DNA of 35,290 nucleotides, from assembly GCA_030705805.1 (NCBI GenBank), contig JAUZPY010000009.1:1-35290 (forward strand). The letters run 5' to 3'. This DNA comes from Bacillota bacterium. Lineage in GTDB: Bacteria; Bacillota; Clostridia; CAKSNL01; HGM11501. Position numbers and translations under genes: made by a program. Within the stretch, counting starts at the first letter, position 1. Each line of letters begins with the position of its first letter. Under the pieces are notes generated by a model, which worked only from the letters and a program-made list of their open reading frames with translations, was not told the origin of the DNA and ran no database searches. Shown here piece by piece: positions 22,247 to 30,352 of the stretch.

Positions 22247-23035
22247 ATGAACATTATCGTCTGCATTAAACAAGTACCGGGAACGAATAAAGTAGAAGTA
22301 GACCCGGTAACAGGCGTTTTGAAAAGAGAGAAAGTGGATTCTAAGATGAATCCGTATGATTTGTATGCGCTGGAAACGGCGTTGAGATTAAAAGAAGCTC
22401 ATGGAGGTGTTGTTAAGGTTATATCTATGGGTCCTCCCCAGGCAAAAGAGGTTTTAAAAGAGGCATTTTCCATGGGAGCAGATGACGGAGTTTTAATTTC
22501 AGACAGAGCTTTTGGAGGCTCTGATGTTCTATCAACAAGCTATACATTATCTCAAGGCATAAAAAAGCTTGACGGATTTGATTTGATACTCTGCGGAAAA
22601 CAGACAACCGATGGTGATACTGCACAGGTAGGGCCTGAACTAAGTGAATTTTTAAAGATTCCAAGCGTATCAAATGTAACAAAATTGATTGAGGTTACGA
22701 ATGAAAATATTACAGTCGAAATGGATATGCAAAACACTGTTGAGATTGCAAAAATAAATTTTCCTTGCCTGCTTTGTGTTGACAAGGATATTTTTCAGCC
22801 AAGGCTACCCTCGTATTTAAAGAAAATGGCAACAAAAAACAAAGAAATTCGTGTATTATCCCTTAATGATTTTGAGGATAAGAATACTGATAATTATGGT
22901 TTAAACGGTTCTCCGACACAGGTTCAGAGAATATTTCCTCCTGAAAGTAACGGCGATCACGAACTTTGGGCAGGTGACGGCAAATCAGTCACCACTAAGC
23001 TTTATGATAAGATAAAAGAGCTTAAATTTGTATAG
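22247..23035 (+). CDS. etfB: Electron transfer flavoprotein beta subunit (LctB-like)
   Basis: A 262-residue EtfB. Family features are MNIIVCIKQVPGT at the N-terminus, the NPYDLYALETALRLKE segment, ILCGKQTTDGDTAQVGPELSEFL, and the Etf beta signature region (VEIAKINFPCLLCVDKD, RLPSYLKKM). AGGGGGAAG precedes ATG 22247. With EtfA it forms an FAD-containing heterodimer that passes electrons between the downstream dehydrogenase, NAD and ferredoxin. Gene order etfB-etfA-FAD dehydrogenase matches lctBCD of Acetobacterium woodii. Confidence 0.93.
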   Translation: MNIIVCIKQVPGTNKVEVDPVTGVLKREKVDSKMNPYDLYALETALRLKEAHGGVVKVISMGPPQAKEVLKEAFSMGADDGVLISDRAFGGSDVLSTSYTLSQGIKKLDGFDLILCGKQTTDGDTAQVGPELSEFLKIPSVSNVTKLIEVTNENITVEMDMQNTVEIAKINFPCLLCVDKDIFQPRLPSYLKKMATKNKEIRVLSLNDFEDKNTDNYGLNGSPTQVQRIFPPESNGDHELWAGDGKSVTTKLYDKIKELKFV

Positions 23036-23050
23036 AAACGAGGGGTCAAT

Positions 23051-24241
23051 ATGCCAAAATTAATTGTGCATCAGGATAAAATTAAAAATATAGAAAACCT
23101 TATAAAAACATGTCCTTTTGGGGCAATGGATATAAATGGCGGCAAGCTGGAAATCAATTCAGCCTGCAAAATGTGTAAGCTGTGCGTCAAAAAAGGCGAC
23201 CCGGGAGCGGTCGAATATATTGAGGAAAAAGGGGTCTCTGTCGATAAGTCAAAATGGAATGACATTTGTGTTTATGTTGACCATGTAAACGGTGATATTC
23301 ACCCTGTTACATATGAGCTTATCGGAAAAGCGAAAGAGCTTGCAGGCAAAATTCATCAGAAGGTATGCTGTTTGTTTATGGGTGAAGACATTGCAGGGAA
23401 GGCAGAGGATCTGCTGTATTACGGAATAGACAAAGTATATTTGTATGAAAGCCATAGGCTTAAACATTTTTCCATAGAGCCATATACCGCTGTTTTTGAA
23501 GATTTTATAAAAAGGGAAAAACCATGTGCAATACTGGTTGGGGCAACAACCGTGGGCAGGCAGCTGGCCCCTCGTGTTGCGGCAAGATTCAAAACAGGCC
23601 TAACCGCTGATTGTACGATATTGGACATCACCGAAGATACTGACTTGGTGCAGATAAGGCCTGCCTTTGGCGGCAACATAATGGCACAAATTTGTACACC
23701 GAGAAACAGGCCTCAAATGGCAACGGTAAGATACAAGGTTATGAACCCACCGAAAAAAAACAGCTCTAAATCAGGCACGATAGTTTCCTGCCATATAGAA
23801 GACAGTAAATTAGAGTCCGGCATAGATGTTATGAATGTCTATGAAAAAGAAAAAGTTAAAACTATTGAAAATGCTGAAGTCTTGGTAGTAGCAGGCAGAG
23901 GTGTGAAGTCCAAGGATGACCTTGGAATGATACAGAAGCTGGCTGATTTATTAGGCGGTGAGATTGCATGCACAAGGCCTTTGGTTGAATGCGGCTGGAT
24001 GGATGCAAAAAAACAAATCGGCTTAAGCGGCAGAACGGTAAGACCTAAGCTGATTATCACCTGCGGAGTTTCCGGCTCGGTTCAGTTTGCATCAGGTATG
24101 AACAATTCCGAGCATATATTTGCAATTAATAATAATCCTGAAGCACCCATTTTTAAGGTTGCCAGTTATGGTATAGTGGGTGATATTTATGAAGTTGTAC
24201 CTCAGTTAATAGAGAAGATTCAAAAGGGACGGGAGGCGTGA
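23051..24241 (+). CDS. etfA: Electron transfer flavoprotein alpha subunit with N-terminal ferredoxin-like domain (LctC-like)
   Basis: A 396-residue EtfA, longer than the usual roughly 320 because of an N-terminal iron-sulfur segment (1-60) with C21 in CPFGAM and C39/C42/C45 in CKMCKLC, enough for one [4Fe-4S] cluster. The Etf alpha N-terminal domain follows (about 70-260; [23 protein letters not shown]-type motif, TADCTILDI). The C-terminal FAD domain carries the Etf alpha signature ([39 protein letters not shown]). Such N-terminal clusters are found in LctC/CarE-type Etfs. It lies 15 nt after etfB. Confidence 0.93.
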   Translation: MPKLIVHQDKIKNIENLIKTCPFGAMDINGGKLEINSACKMCKLCVKKGDPGAVEYIEEKGVSVDKSKWNDICVYVDHVNGDIHPVTYELIGKAKELAGKIHQKVCCLFMGEDIAGKAEDLLYYGIDKVYLYESHRLKHFSIEPYTAVFEDFIKREKPCAILVGATTVGRQLAPRVAARFKTGLTADCTILDITEDTDLVQIRPAFGGNIMAQICTPRNRPQMATVRYKVMNPPKKNSSKSGTIVSCHIEDSKLESGIDVMNVYEKEKVKTIENAEVLVVAGRGVKSKDDLGMIQKLADLLGGEIACTRPLVECGWMDAKKQIGLSGRTVRPKLIITCGVSGSVQFASGMNNSEHIFAINNNPEAPIFKVASYGIVGDIYEVVPQLIEKIQKGREA

Positions 24242-24243
24242 AT

Positions 24244-25641
24244 ATGGCTTACAAAACATTTGATGAAACTGACTTTAAGAATATAATGGCAATAATAAAT
24301 GATTCTGCAAGAGTGTTATATAAAGATAAAATTAATGCAGAATACAGCCATGATGAACTTGGCGGCACACATAGCGTGCCTGATATTGTAGTAAAAGCAC
24401 TTTGCACAGATGAAGTTTCCAAAGTAATGGAATATGCATATAAAAGCAATATACCTGTAACGCCAAGAGGTTCGGGAACAGGCTTAGTCGGAGCTTGTGT
24501 GCCCATTGAAAAGGGAATCACGCTGGATTTGTCGCTGATGAATAAGTTTTTGGAACTTGATGAGGATAACTTAACGGTTACGGTTGAACCTGGCGTTTTG
24601 CTTATGGATTTAGCCAAATATGTTGAAGAACACGACTTTTTCTATCCGCCTGACCCAGGTGAAAAAACCGCAACAATAGGCGGCAATATAAGCACCAATG
24701 CAGGTGGAATGCGCGCAGTAAAATACGGCGTTACAAGGGATTATGTGAGAGCCCTTGAGGTTGTACTGCCAAGCGGACATGTCGTAAATTTGGGTGGTAA
24801 GGTAGTAAAAAACAGCTCCGGATATGCTATGAAAGATTTAATGGTAGGTTCGGAGGGAACGCTTGGCGTTATTACAAAAGCTACTCTGAAGCTGCTGCCC
24901 CTGCCTAAAAAAACGATTTCGCTTTTAATACCGTTTTCAACCTTTGATAAAGCTATCGAAACGGTGCCGCTGATTATAAAATCCAAGGCTATCCCAACCG
25001 CAGTAGAGTTTATGCAAAGGGAAGTTATAATGGATGCAGAGGATTATTTGGGCAGTAATTTCCCGGATAATCAGTCAGATGCATATTTGCTTTTGAAATT
25101 TGACGGGAATTCAAAAGAAGAAATAGAAGATGACTATGAAAAGGTGGCAAAAATTTGCTTGGAACAGGGCGCAAAAGATATACTTATTTCAGATACCGAG
25201 GAACGCGATGAAGCTATATGGAAAACAAGAGGTGCATTTTTGGAAGCAATAAAATCATCCACCAGCGACATGGACGAGGTTGATGTTGTTGTCCCCAGAA
25301 ACAAGGTTAATGAAATGGTTACGTTTTCTCATACCTTGAAAGATACTGTGGGAACGAGAATTAAGAGTTTTGGCCATGCAGGGGACGGCAATTTGCACAT
25401 TTATGTGCTGAAAGATAATTTAACGGATGATGATTGGAGTAAAAAGCTTCATGATGCTATGAACGAAATGTATGGTAAAGCAAAGTCTTTAGGGGGCTCA
25501 GTGTCCGGAGAACATGGCATAGGATATGCAAAAAAAGAGTATCTTAAAAATTCACTTGACCCTGCTGTAATTGAAATAATGAGAGGAATAAAAGCAGCTT
25601 TTGACCCCAAGAATATTTTAAACCCCAGAAAGATTTTTTAA
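24244..25641 (+). CDS. FAD-binding (D-)lactate/glycolate dehydrogenase, GlcD/LctD type
   Basis: A 465-residue flavoprotein. ATG 24244 lies 7 nt after GGGAGG; the in-frame GTG at 24238 is too close to that site. The PCMH-type FAD domain (about 40-220) shows [37 protein letters not shown] and [18 protein letters not shown]. The C-terminal FAD-oxidase domain has [14 protein letters not shown] and the [13 protein letters not shown] active-site end. With EtfBA it probably forms a lactate dehydrogenase that drives endergonic lactate oxidation with NAD by consuming reduced ferredoxin, as in A. woodii. Other 2-hydroxy acids remain possible. No lactate permease or racemase is adjacent. Confidence 0.9.
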   Translation: MAYKTFDETDFKNIMAIINDSARVLYKDKINAEYSHDELGGTHSVPDIVVKALCTDEVSKVMEYAYKSNIPVTPRGSGTGLVGACVPIEKGITLDLSLMNKFLELDEDNLTVTVEPGVLLMDLAKYVEEHDFFYPPDPGEKTATIGGNISTNAGGMRAVKYGVTRDYVRALEVVLPSGHVVNLGGKVVKNSSGYAMKDLMVGSEGTLGVITKATLKLLPLPKKTISLLIPFSTFDKAIETVPLIIKSKAIPTAVEFMQREVIMDAEDYLGSNFPDNQSDAYLLLKFDGNSKEEIEDDYEKVAKICLEQGAKDILISDTEERDEAIWKTRGAFLEAIKSSTSDMDEVDVVVPRNKVNEMVTFSHTLKDTVGTRIKSFGHAGDGNLHIYVLKDNLTDDDWSKKLHDAMNEMYGKAKSLGGSVSGEHGIGYAKKEYLKNSLDPAVIEIMRGIKAAFDPKNILNPRKIF

Positions 25642-25678
25642 TTAGGTACTGTTAATAAGAAGTAATAGCCGTAAAATA

Positions 25679-25718
25679 AAGCTTTTCTAAAAAGATTCAG
25701 AACTTTTTAGAAAAGCTT
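25679..25718. terminator. Inverted repeat after the lactate dehydrogenase operon
   Basis: A perfect 16-bp stem 25679-25694/25703-25718 (AAGCTTTTCTAAAAAG) with an 8-nt loop. It lacks a clean T-run and is probably the operon terminator. Confidence 0.65.
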
Positions 25719-25806
25719 GTTACAAAGTTTCCCCGGTCTGCAGACATATTGAGTATGTTTGCGAATAATATAAATAGTAAAAGTTTATATTTAGGGAAGC
25801 GGAATA

Positions 25807-26673
25807 ATGATAATTTGTATTAAGCGTCAATCTTTTATAATTACGTCTATTGTGTTGATTTTAGCTATAATAGCTTCTGTTTTATACATTACTGCAATAG
25901 ACAATAGCGGGGAAGATGAAAATTTAGTATATGTCCCTATAATAATGTATCATGAAATTAAAACTTACAAATTAGGTAAGGATGTTATAAGCCCTTATGA
26001 ATTTGAAAGTGATTTGCAATATTTAAAAAGTAATAACTATAATACAATAACAATGGCAGATTTAATAAATTATGTATATAACAATGGAACCTTGCCTGAA
26101 AATCCAATAGTTATATCCTTTGATGACGGATATTTAAGCACTTATAAATATGCACTTCCGCTCCTTAAAAAGTATGAGATGAAAATAGTGTTTTCTATTC
26201 TGGGTAAAAATACAGACGACTTCACGCAAATCCCCGACAATAATATAGACTATTCACATGTAACATGGGCTCAATTAAATGAAATGCTGGATTCGGGTTA
26301 TGTGGAAGTCCAAAATCATACATACAATTTACATTACTGCGGCAGCCGATTAGGATGTATGAAAAAAGCGGAGGAATCGTTGGCAGATTATGAAAAAACC
26401 TTGACTGAAGATATAACTAAGCTGCAAGATGAAATAAAATTATATACCGGAAAGGTTCCCGATACGTTTACATATCCTTATGGCAAGTCAAGTGAAAGTA
26501 CAGTAGACATTGTAAAGAAGCTGGGCTTTAAAGCTACTTTATCCTGTAATTATGGGATTAATAAAATATCAAAAGCCCCGGAATGTTTATTTAATTTAAA
26601 AAGAATTGCCCGTGCACATGGAACGACGATGGAAAAAGTCTTGATAAAAGGTTTTAAAACTGTTAAAAGATAA
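25807..26673 (+). CDS. Membrane-anchored polysaccharide deacetylase
   Basis: A 288-residue CE4-type enzyme with an uncleaved N-terminal membrane segment (about 10-30, IITSIVLILAIIASVLYITA). The NodB domain (about 45-285) has motif 1 SFDDGY (D106, D107), motif 2 NHTYNLH (H171, H176) and motif 3 TYPYG. VPIIMYHEI near 43-51 is also typical. It would remove N-acetyl groups from peptidoglycan or another GlcNAc polymer outside the membrane. It is a single gene between two hairpins; no clear promoter motif was found, only a modest AGGGAAGCGG ribosome binding site. Confidence 0.9.
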   Translation: MIICIKRQSFIITSIVLILAIIASVLYITAIDNSGEDENLVYVPIIMYHEIKTYKLGKDVISPYEFESDLQYLKSNNYNTITMADLINYVYNNGTLPENPIVISFDDGYLSTYKYALPLLKKYEMKIVFSILGKNTDDFTQIPDNNIDYSHVTWAQLNEMLDSGYVEVQNHTYNLHYCGSRLGCMKKAEESLADYEKTLTEDITKLQDEIKLYTGKVPDTFTYPYGKSSESTVDIVKKLGFKATLSCNYGINKISKAPECLFNLKRIARAHGTTMEKVLIKGFKTVKR

Positions 26674-26691
26674 AAGATAAAAACTTCTTAG

Positions 26692-26721
26692 AAGATGCTG
26701 CAAAATGCAGCATCTTTTTTT
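26692..26721 (+). terminator. Terminator of the deacetylase gene
   Basis: An 11-bp perfect stem AAGATGCTGCA (26692-26702)/26706-26716, loop AAA, followed by an eight-T run. Confidence 0.88.
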
Positions 26722-26777
26722 GAAATTCAATAATCTCTATAGACAAAAATTCGATACCGGAACATTGAATTATACAA

Positions 26778-26812
26778 ACTTTGTCGCAAAGTAAGCTTTT
26801 TGTTCATATAAT
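26778..26812 (+). promoter_or_regulatory. Putative promoter region of the surface protein gene
   Basis: -10 TATAAT at 26807-26812. The -35 region carries the palindrome ACTTTG-TCG-CAAAGT (26778-26792), which may be an operator. The best -35 match TTGTCG (26781-26786) has a long 20-nt spacer. Confidence 0.45.
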
Positions 26813-26843
26813 GTAATCAGAAACATGGAAGGAGATGATTTAT

Positions 26844-27425
26844 TTGAAAAAAGCGATTGCTGTTTTTTTAGTATTATTATTAATGTTACTGCCGATAATT
26901 GGATACTGTGCAAGCGTTACACCTACAACAATTAAGGGTAACGATGAAAATCCAAATAAATACACACCACCGGTGGGCTGTGTCAGAATCACGCTGCCGG
27001 ATAAATTGCCGGGAAGTTATACCTATAAATTTAATGATAACGGACAATTAGATTCAAGTGGTACCAATATATTTACTCTAACAATTGTTAAAATCCAGCC
27101 AAAGACTTATAATGAAGTATCTGACTGGTCTTGGAACGGTTCATATCCTTTGAGCGCAGTTATTGTTAAAGGAGGCCCTGCATTCAATTTATATGAATAC
27201 AACGGTCAAACATCAGATACAAACTTGACTGCACCTTTAAATCCATCGGGTAAACCTTATAATATTAATCATGTATCAATAGTTATTTGCCCCCAAAATC
27301 AGCCTACGCCGCCAACGCCGACACCAACTGTTATTGCCATTATTGTGGCTTTATTGCTGCTTGCACTTGCACCATTATTCCTTTGCCGCAGGAAGCATGA
27401 TAATAACCATATAACATTTAAGTAG
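26844..27425 (+). CDS. Surface-exposed protein with C-terminal membrane anchor
   Basis: A 193-residue protein from TTG 26844 (AAGGAG 9 nt upstream; the in-frame ATG 26835 touches the AGGAG and is unlikely). It has a signal peptide (about 1-21, ending IGYCAS) and a beta-rich domain of about 120 residues with VSDWSWNGSYPLSAVIVKGG and TSDTNLTAPLNPSGKPYNI. This resembles a module I recall from bacterial surface proteins (pattern W-S-x-x-x-P-x-x-A-V-x-V-K-G-G-P ... D-T-x-L-x-A-P-x-N-P ... S-H). A Pro/Thr stretch and a terminal helix (VIAIIVALLLLALAPLFL) with basic tail follow. No LPXTG sorting motif is present. Function unknown. Confidence 0.72.
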   Translation: MKKAIAVFLVLLLMLLPIIGYCASVTPTTIKGNDENPNKYTPPVGCVRITLPDKLPGSYTYKFNDNGQLDSSGTNIFTLTIVKIQPKTYNEVSDWSWNGSYPLSAVIVKGGPAFNLYEYNGQTSDTNLTAPLNPSGKPYNINHVSIVICPQNQPTPPTPTPTVIAIIVALLLLALAPLFLCRRKHDNNHITFK

Positions 27426-27446
27426 TATATCCATCCGGGCAAAAAC

Positions 27447-27479
27447 AAAAAACCTGCCAATGCTTTGGCAGGTTTTTTT
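27447..27479. terminator. Bidirectional terminator
   Basis: A 14-bp stem AAAAAACCTGCCAA (27447-27460)/27465-27478 with A and T runs on the two sides. It serves both the surface protein gene and the convergent araC-type gene. Confidence 0.88.
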
Positions 27480-27553
27480 GCTTAATTATTTACTTTGCAT
27501 AGTTTTATTTAGAATTTTTATCTGAGGTCACTTCAGTTAAGATTTCACAGGTC

Positions 27554-28432
27554 TTACTTATTATTAACGGCTGAATTCTTATAAATTTTACGGTATTCAG
27601 ATGGGGAGAGACCGTTTGCCTGTTTAAATATTTTGCTAAAGTAAGAGCTGTTTTCAAAACCGCAAATATTACATATTTCAGCTACGGGCATTGTGCTTTC
27701 AAGCAAAAGATTTTTTGCTTTTTCACACCTGATATCATTTAAAAAAGATATAACTGTGCTTCCGGTAATTTTTTTAAATTCTCTTATAAAATGATATTTA
27801 CTTAAGCCGACTTCAAAGGCAACCTGCTCAATTGTCAAGGGATTTGATAAGTTTGCTTTCATATATCCTATAGCCAAACGTATGCTTTGAAGAGTTTTTG
27901 ATTCCCTCTTTAAATCTCCGAATGAAGCATGGAAGCGGCAAAGGTATAATATTAAATTCAGCACGGCACACTTAATTCCACATTCGGAAAAGCGGTTATT
28001 TCCATTAAATTCGGAAACTATATTGTCAAATTTATTTAATGCTTCTATATCCGTTACAATATTATTGAATGTAATACTGGATATATCAATGTCGTTGGCT
28101 TCAAGAAAACTTATGTCGGGAATTAAGCAATAATATTCAATTTGAGTGTCAGATTCAACATAGTGAAGGTTGTATGAATTGATTACTCCGATACAGCCCT
28201 CCGTCAAATTATAAACATGTGTGTTGCACACCAGATACCCGCTTCCTTTTTTTATGTATAGAAGCTCAATATTTTCGTGCCAATTCTGGATGCAGCGATT
28301 CTTATAATACTTCTTTTGGATACTGCCTTGAGAGCCCGGAGCAGTGCAAGTACCTGACACAATGTCATAGTGGAAAATGAGCGGCCGCCGGTCGGGCTTT
28401 AAAACATGTGATTCATAAATAACATCTGACAT
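27554..28432 (-). CDS. AraC family regulator, probably of the nag operon
   Basis: A 292-residue protein. The start is ATG at 28432 (MSDVIYESH), which has GGAGG upstream. An upstream in-frame extension would translate the duplicated operator and is rejected. The N-terminal half is a cupin-like ligand-binding domain (about 45-130; IELLYIKKGSGYLVCN, GCIGVINSYNLHYVES). The C-terminal AraC domain (about 185-285) has two helix-turn-helix motifs (TIEQVAFEVGLSKYHFIREFK and VAEICNICGFENSSYFSKIFK) ending GLSPSEYRK. It is divergent from nagB and shares a promoter region with it. The ligand is probably GlcNAc or an amino-sugar phosphate (inference). Confidence 0.9.
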   Translation of the reverse strand: MSDVIYESHVLKPDRRPLIFHYDIVSGTCTAPGSQGSIQKKYYKNRCIQNWHENIELLYIKKGSGYLVCNTHVYNLTEGCIGVINSYNLHYVESDTQIEYYCLIPDISFLEANDIDISSITFNNIVTDIEALNKFDNIVSEFNGNNRFSECGIKCAVLNLILYLCRFHASFGDLKRESKTLQSIRLAIGYMKANLSNPLTIEQVAFEVGLSKYHFIREFKKITGSTVISFLNDIRCEKAKNLLLESTMPVAEICNICGFENSSYFSKIFKQANGLSPSEYRKIYKNSAVNNK

Positions 28433-28448
28433 ACACTTACCTCCGATT

Positions 28449-28489
28449 AAAACCGCAATATAATTGCTGAAAACCGCAATATAATTGCT
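28449..28489. promoter_or_regulatory. Duplicated 20-bp operator between araC-type gene and nagB
   Basis: Two identical 20-bp units (AAAACCGCAATATAATTGCT) at 28449-28468 and 28470-28489 are spaced 21 bp. Each contains the dyad GCAAT-ATA-ATTGC. The second ends where the nagB -35 begins, the classical position for an AraC-type activator. Both lie downstream of the predicted araC start point, fitting autorepression. Confidence 0.7.
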
Positions 28490-28517
28490 TGAATACAGGG
28501 ATATTATACAATATAAT
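28489..28517 (+). promoter_or_regulatory. nagB promoter
   Basis: -35 TTGAAT (28489-28494), a 17-nt spacer and -10 TATAAT (28512-28517). Confidence 0.75.
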
Positions 28518-28531
28518 AAAGAAAAAAACAA
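28503..28531 (-). promoter_or_regulatory. Promoter of the araC-type gene
   Basis: On the minus strand, -35 TTGTTT (28531-28526), a 17-nt spacer and -10 TATAAT (28508-28503). It overlaps the nagB promoter, so the two polymerases may compete. Confidence 0.55.
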
Positions 28532-28563
28532 TATATTTTTAGAATAAAAAGGGGATATTTAAG

Positions 28564-29307
28564 ATGAAAACCATTTTATGTGACAGCTATGAGGAAATGT
28601 CTAAAGCAGGCGCATTGATAATTGCCGACCAGCTTAAGGCAAAGCCGGACAGCGTACTTGGTTTTGCTACAGGGTCAACTCCCGTAGGTATGTATACTGA
28701 GCTTGCAAAAATGAATAAAAATGGGGAAATGGACTTTTCTAAAGTGACAACCTTTAATTTGGATGAGTATTACCCAATAGACCCTAAAAATCAGCAAAGC
28801 TACCGATATTTTATGAATGAAAATTTATTTAATAAGATTAATATTGATATATCTAAGACTTTTGTCCCCGAAGGGTATAGTTCGGATTCTACAGCGGCTT
28901 GCAAAAAATACGAAAAAATGATTAAGGATGCCGGCGGAATTGACCTTCAGGTACTTGGTATAGGAGTCAACGGTCATATTGGTTTTAATGAGCCGGCTAA
29001 AAATTTAAAGGCCAGTACTCATGTTACGGATTTGACGGAAAGTACAATTGAAGCTAATTCCAGGTTTTTTGCAAGCAGAGAAGATGTTCCGAGGCAAGCT
29101 ATTACAATGGGTATAGGAACAATTCTTAAATCTAAAAAAATAATACTGCTTATAACCGGAGAAAATAAAAGCAAAGCTTTAAATGACCTCTTAGGTGATG
29201 ATATAATAACAGATAATCCCGCTACATTTCTTAAAGTACATAATGATGTGACTCTCATTTGTGATAAGGAGGCATATTATGGCAGAGATAATACTCAAGA
29301 ACGTTAA
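28564..29307 (+). CDS. nagB: Glucosamine-6-phosphate deaminase NagB
   Basis: A 247-residue cytoplasmic enzyme that converts GlcN-6-P to fructose-6-P and ammonia. Motifs: LGFATGSTPVGMYTEL, TFNLDEYYPI, QSYRYFMNENLF, LGIGVNGHIGFNEPA (catalytic His region) and the helix ending ALNDLLGD. The length is typical of the Firmicute type without the E. coli allosteric tail. It is first in nagB-nagA-kinase and overlaps nagA by 29 nt. AAAGGGGAT precedes the start. Confidence 0.95.
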   Translation: MKTILCDSYEEMSKAGALIIADQLKAKPDSVLGFATGSTPVGMYTELAKMNKNGEMDFSKVTTFNLDEYYPIDPKNQQSYRYFMNENLFNKINIDISKTFVPEGYSSDSTAACKKYEKMIKDAGGIDLQVLGIGVNGHIGFNEPAKNLKASTHVTDLTESTIEANSRFFASREDVPRQAITMGIGTILKSKKIILLITGENKSKALNDLLGDDIITDNPATFLKVHNDVTLICDKEAYYGRDNTQER

Positions 29308-30349
29308 AGTCAAAGGCGAAATTACAGACATCGAAATAGCTGATGGGAAAATACGAAAAATAGGAAAGAGCAGCTTACCCGGCAAAGATATGAAAGGTAT
29401 GAATGCCTATCCGGGGCTTATTGATATTCATACTCATGGATGCCTGGGCCATGAGACCGATGAACCGTCTTACCTGCAAAAGATGAGTACGTTTATGGCA
29501 TCTCACGGTGTGACTTCATGGTATCCCACATTAGCTACGTCTTCTTTTGAGACCATGAAGGAGTTAGATGACTATGATATTACGAAAAGGGTAGGGGCAA
29601 ATATTTTAGGATTTCATTTTGAAGGTCCGTACATTTCAATGAAATATAAGGGCGCACAAAATCCGGATTATATTAAAAACCCTGATTTAAATGAATTTAA
29701 AAAATTTAAAAATGTTAAAATCATAACCATTGCCCCGGAATTACCAAACAGCGCAGAATTTATAGAAAATTGCGGAGCGAAAGTGGTAATCGGTCACACA
29801 ACAGCTGATTTTGAGACTGCAAAAAAAGCAATTAATCTGGGTGCAAATTGTGTTACTCATATATTTAACGCTATGCCTCCCATGCACCACAGGGAGCCGT
29901 CGGTAGTAGGTGCTGCTTTCAATGAGCAGGCATTTGTTCAAGTAATTTGTGATGGGTTTCATATTCATTGGGCTGTTTTAAAAATGCTTTATAAACTTTT
30001 TGGCACAGAAAGAATGATTATAATAAGTGACTCCACCAGCGGCGCATATGCAAAAGACGGTGAGTATATGTCCTGCGGTCAGAAAATTTATGTTAAAGAC
30101 GGCAGATCATTGCTGCCTAACGGCACTATCGCAGGCAGTACAACCTGCCTTTTCGATGGGGTTAAAAACCTGATAAAGTATGGAATCTCCCAGGAAGATG
30201 CATTTAAAATGGCATCCGAGACTCCTGCATCTTACATGGACCTTAACAAGGGCAGAATAGAAGAAGGATATGATGCTGACTTAATTATAGTAGATGATAA
30301 ACTTAATATAAAACAGACAATTATAGATGGTGAGTATTGGGGTGCTTAA
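29279..30349 (+). CDS. nagA: N-acetylglucosamine-6-phosphate deacetylase NagA
   Basis: A 356-residue amidohydrolase that removes acetate from GlcNAc-6-P, feeding NagB. The start is ATG 29279 with AAGGAGG 6 nt upstream, inside the nagB 3' end. Metal and substrate motifs: DIHTHGCLGHETDE, FHFEGPYIS, GHTTADFETA, THIFNAMPPMHHREPS, VICDGFHIH, IISDSTSGAY (catalytic Asp) and a C-terminal DADLIIVDD. Confidence 0.95.
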   Translation: MAEIILKNVKVKGEITDIEIADGKIRKIGKSSLPGKDMKGMNAYPGLIDIHTHGCLGHETDEPSYLQKMSTFMASHGVTSWYPTLATSSFETMKELDDYDITKRVGANILGFHFEGPYISMKYKGAQNPDYIKNPDLNEFKKFKNVKIITIAPELPNSAEFIENCGAKVVIGHTTADFETAKKAINLGANCVTHIFNAMPPMHHREPSVVGAAFNEQAFVQVICDGFHIHWAVLKMLYKLFGTERMIIISDSTSGAYAKDGEYMSCGQKIYVKDGRSLLPNGTIAGSTTCLFDGVKNLIKYGISQEDAFKMASETPASYMDLNKGRIEEGYDADLIIVDDKLNIKQTIIDGEYWGA

Positions 30350-30352
30350 TAT

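Noticed and set aside
28449-28489. Start of a CRISPR array
   Set aside because: Only two copies with a 1-nt spacer; the geometry fits an AraC-type operator. No CRISPR-like array was seen anywhere in the window.
28433-28531. Upstream extension of the AraC-type protein
   Set aside because: It would translate the 20-bp direct repeats into a duplicated SNYIAV peptide and has no ribosome binding site; ATG 28432 has GGAGG.
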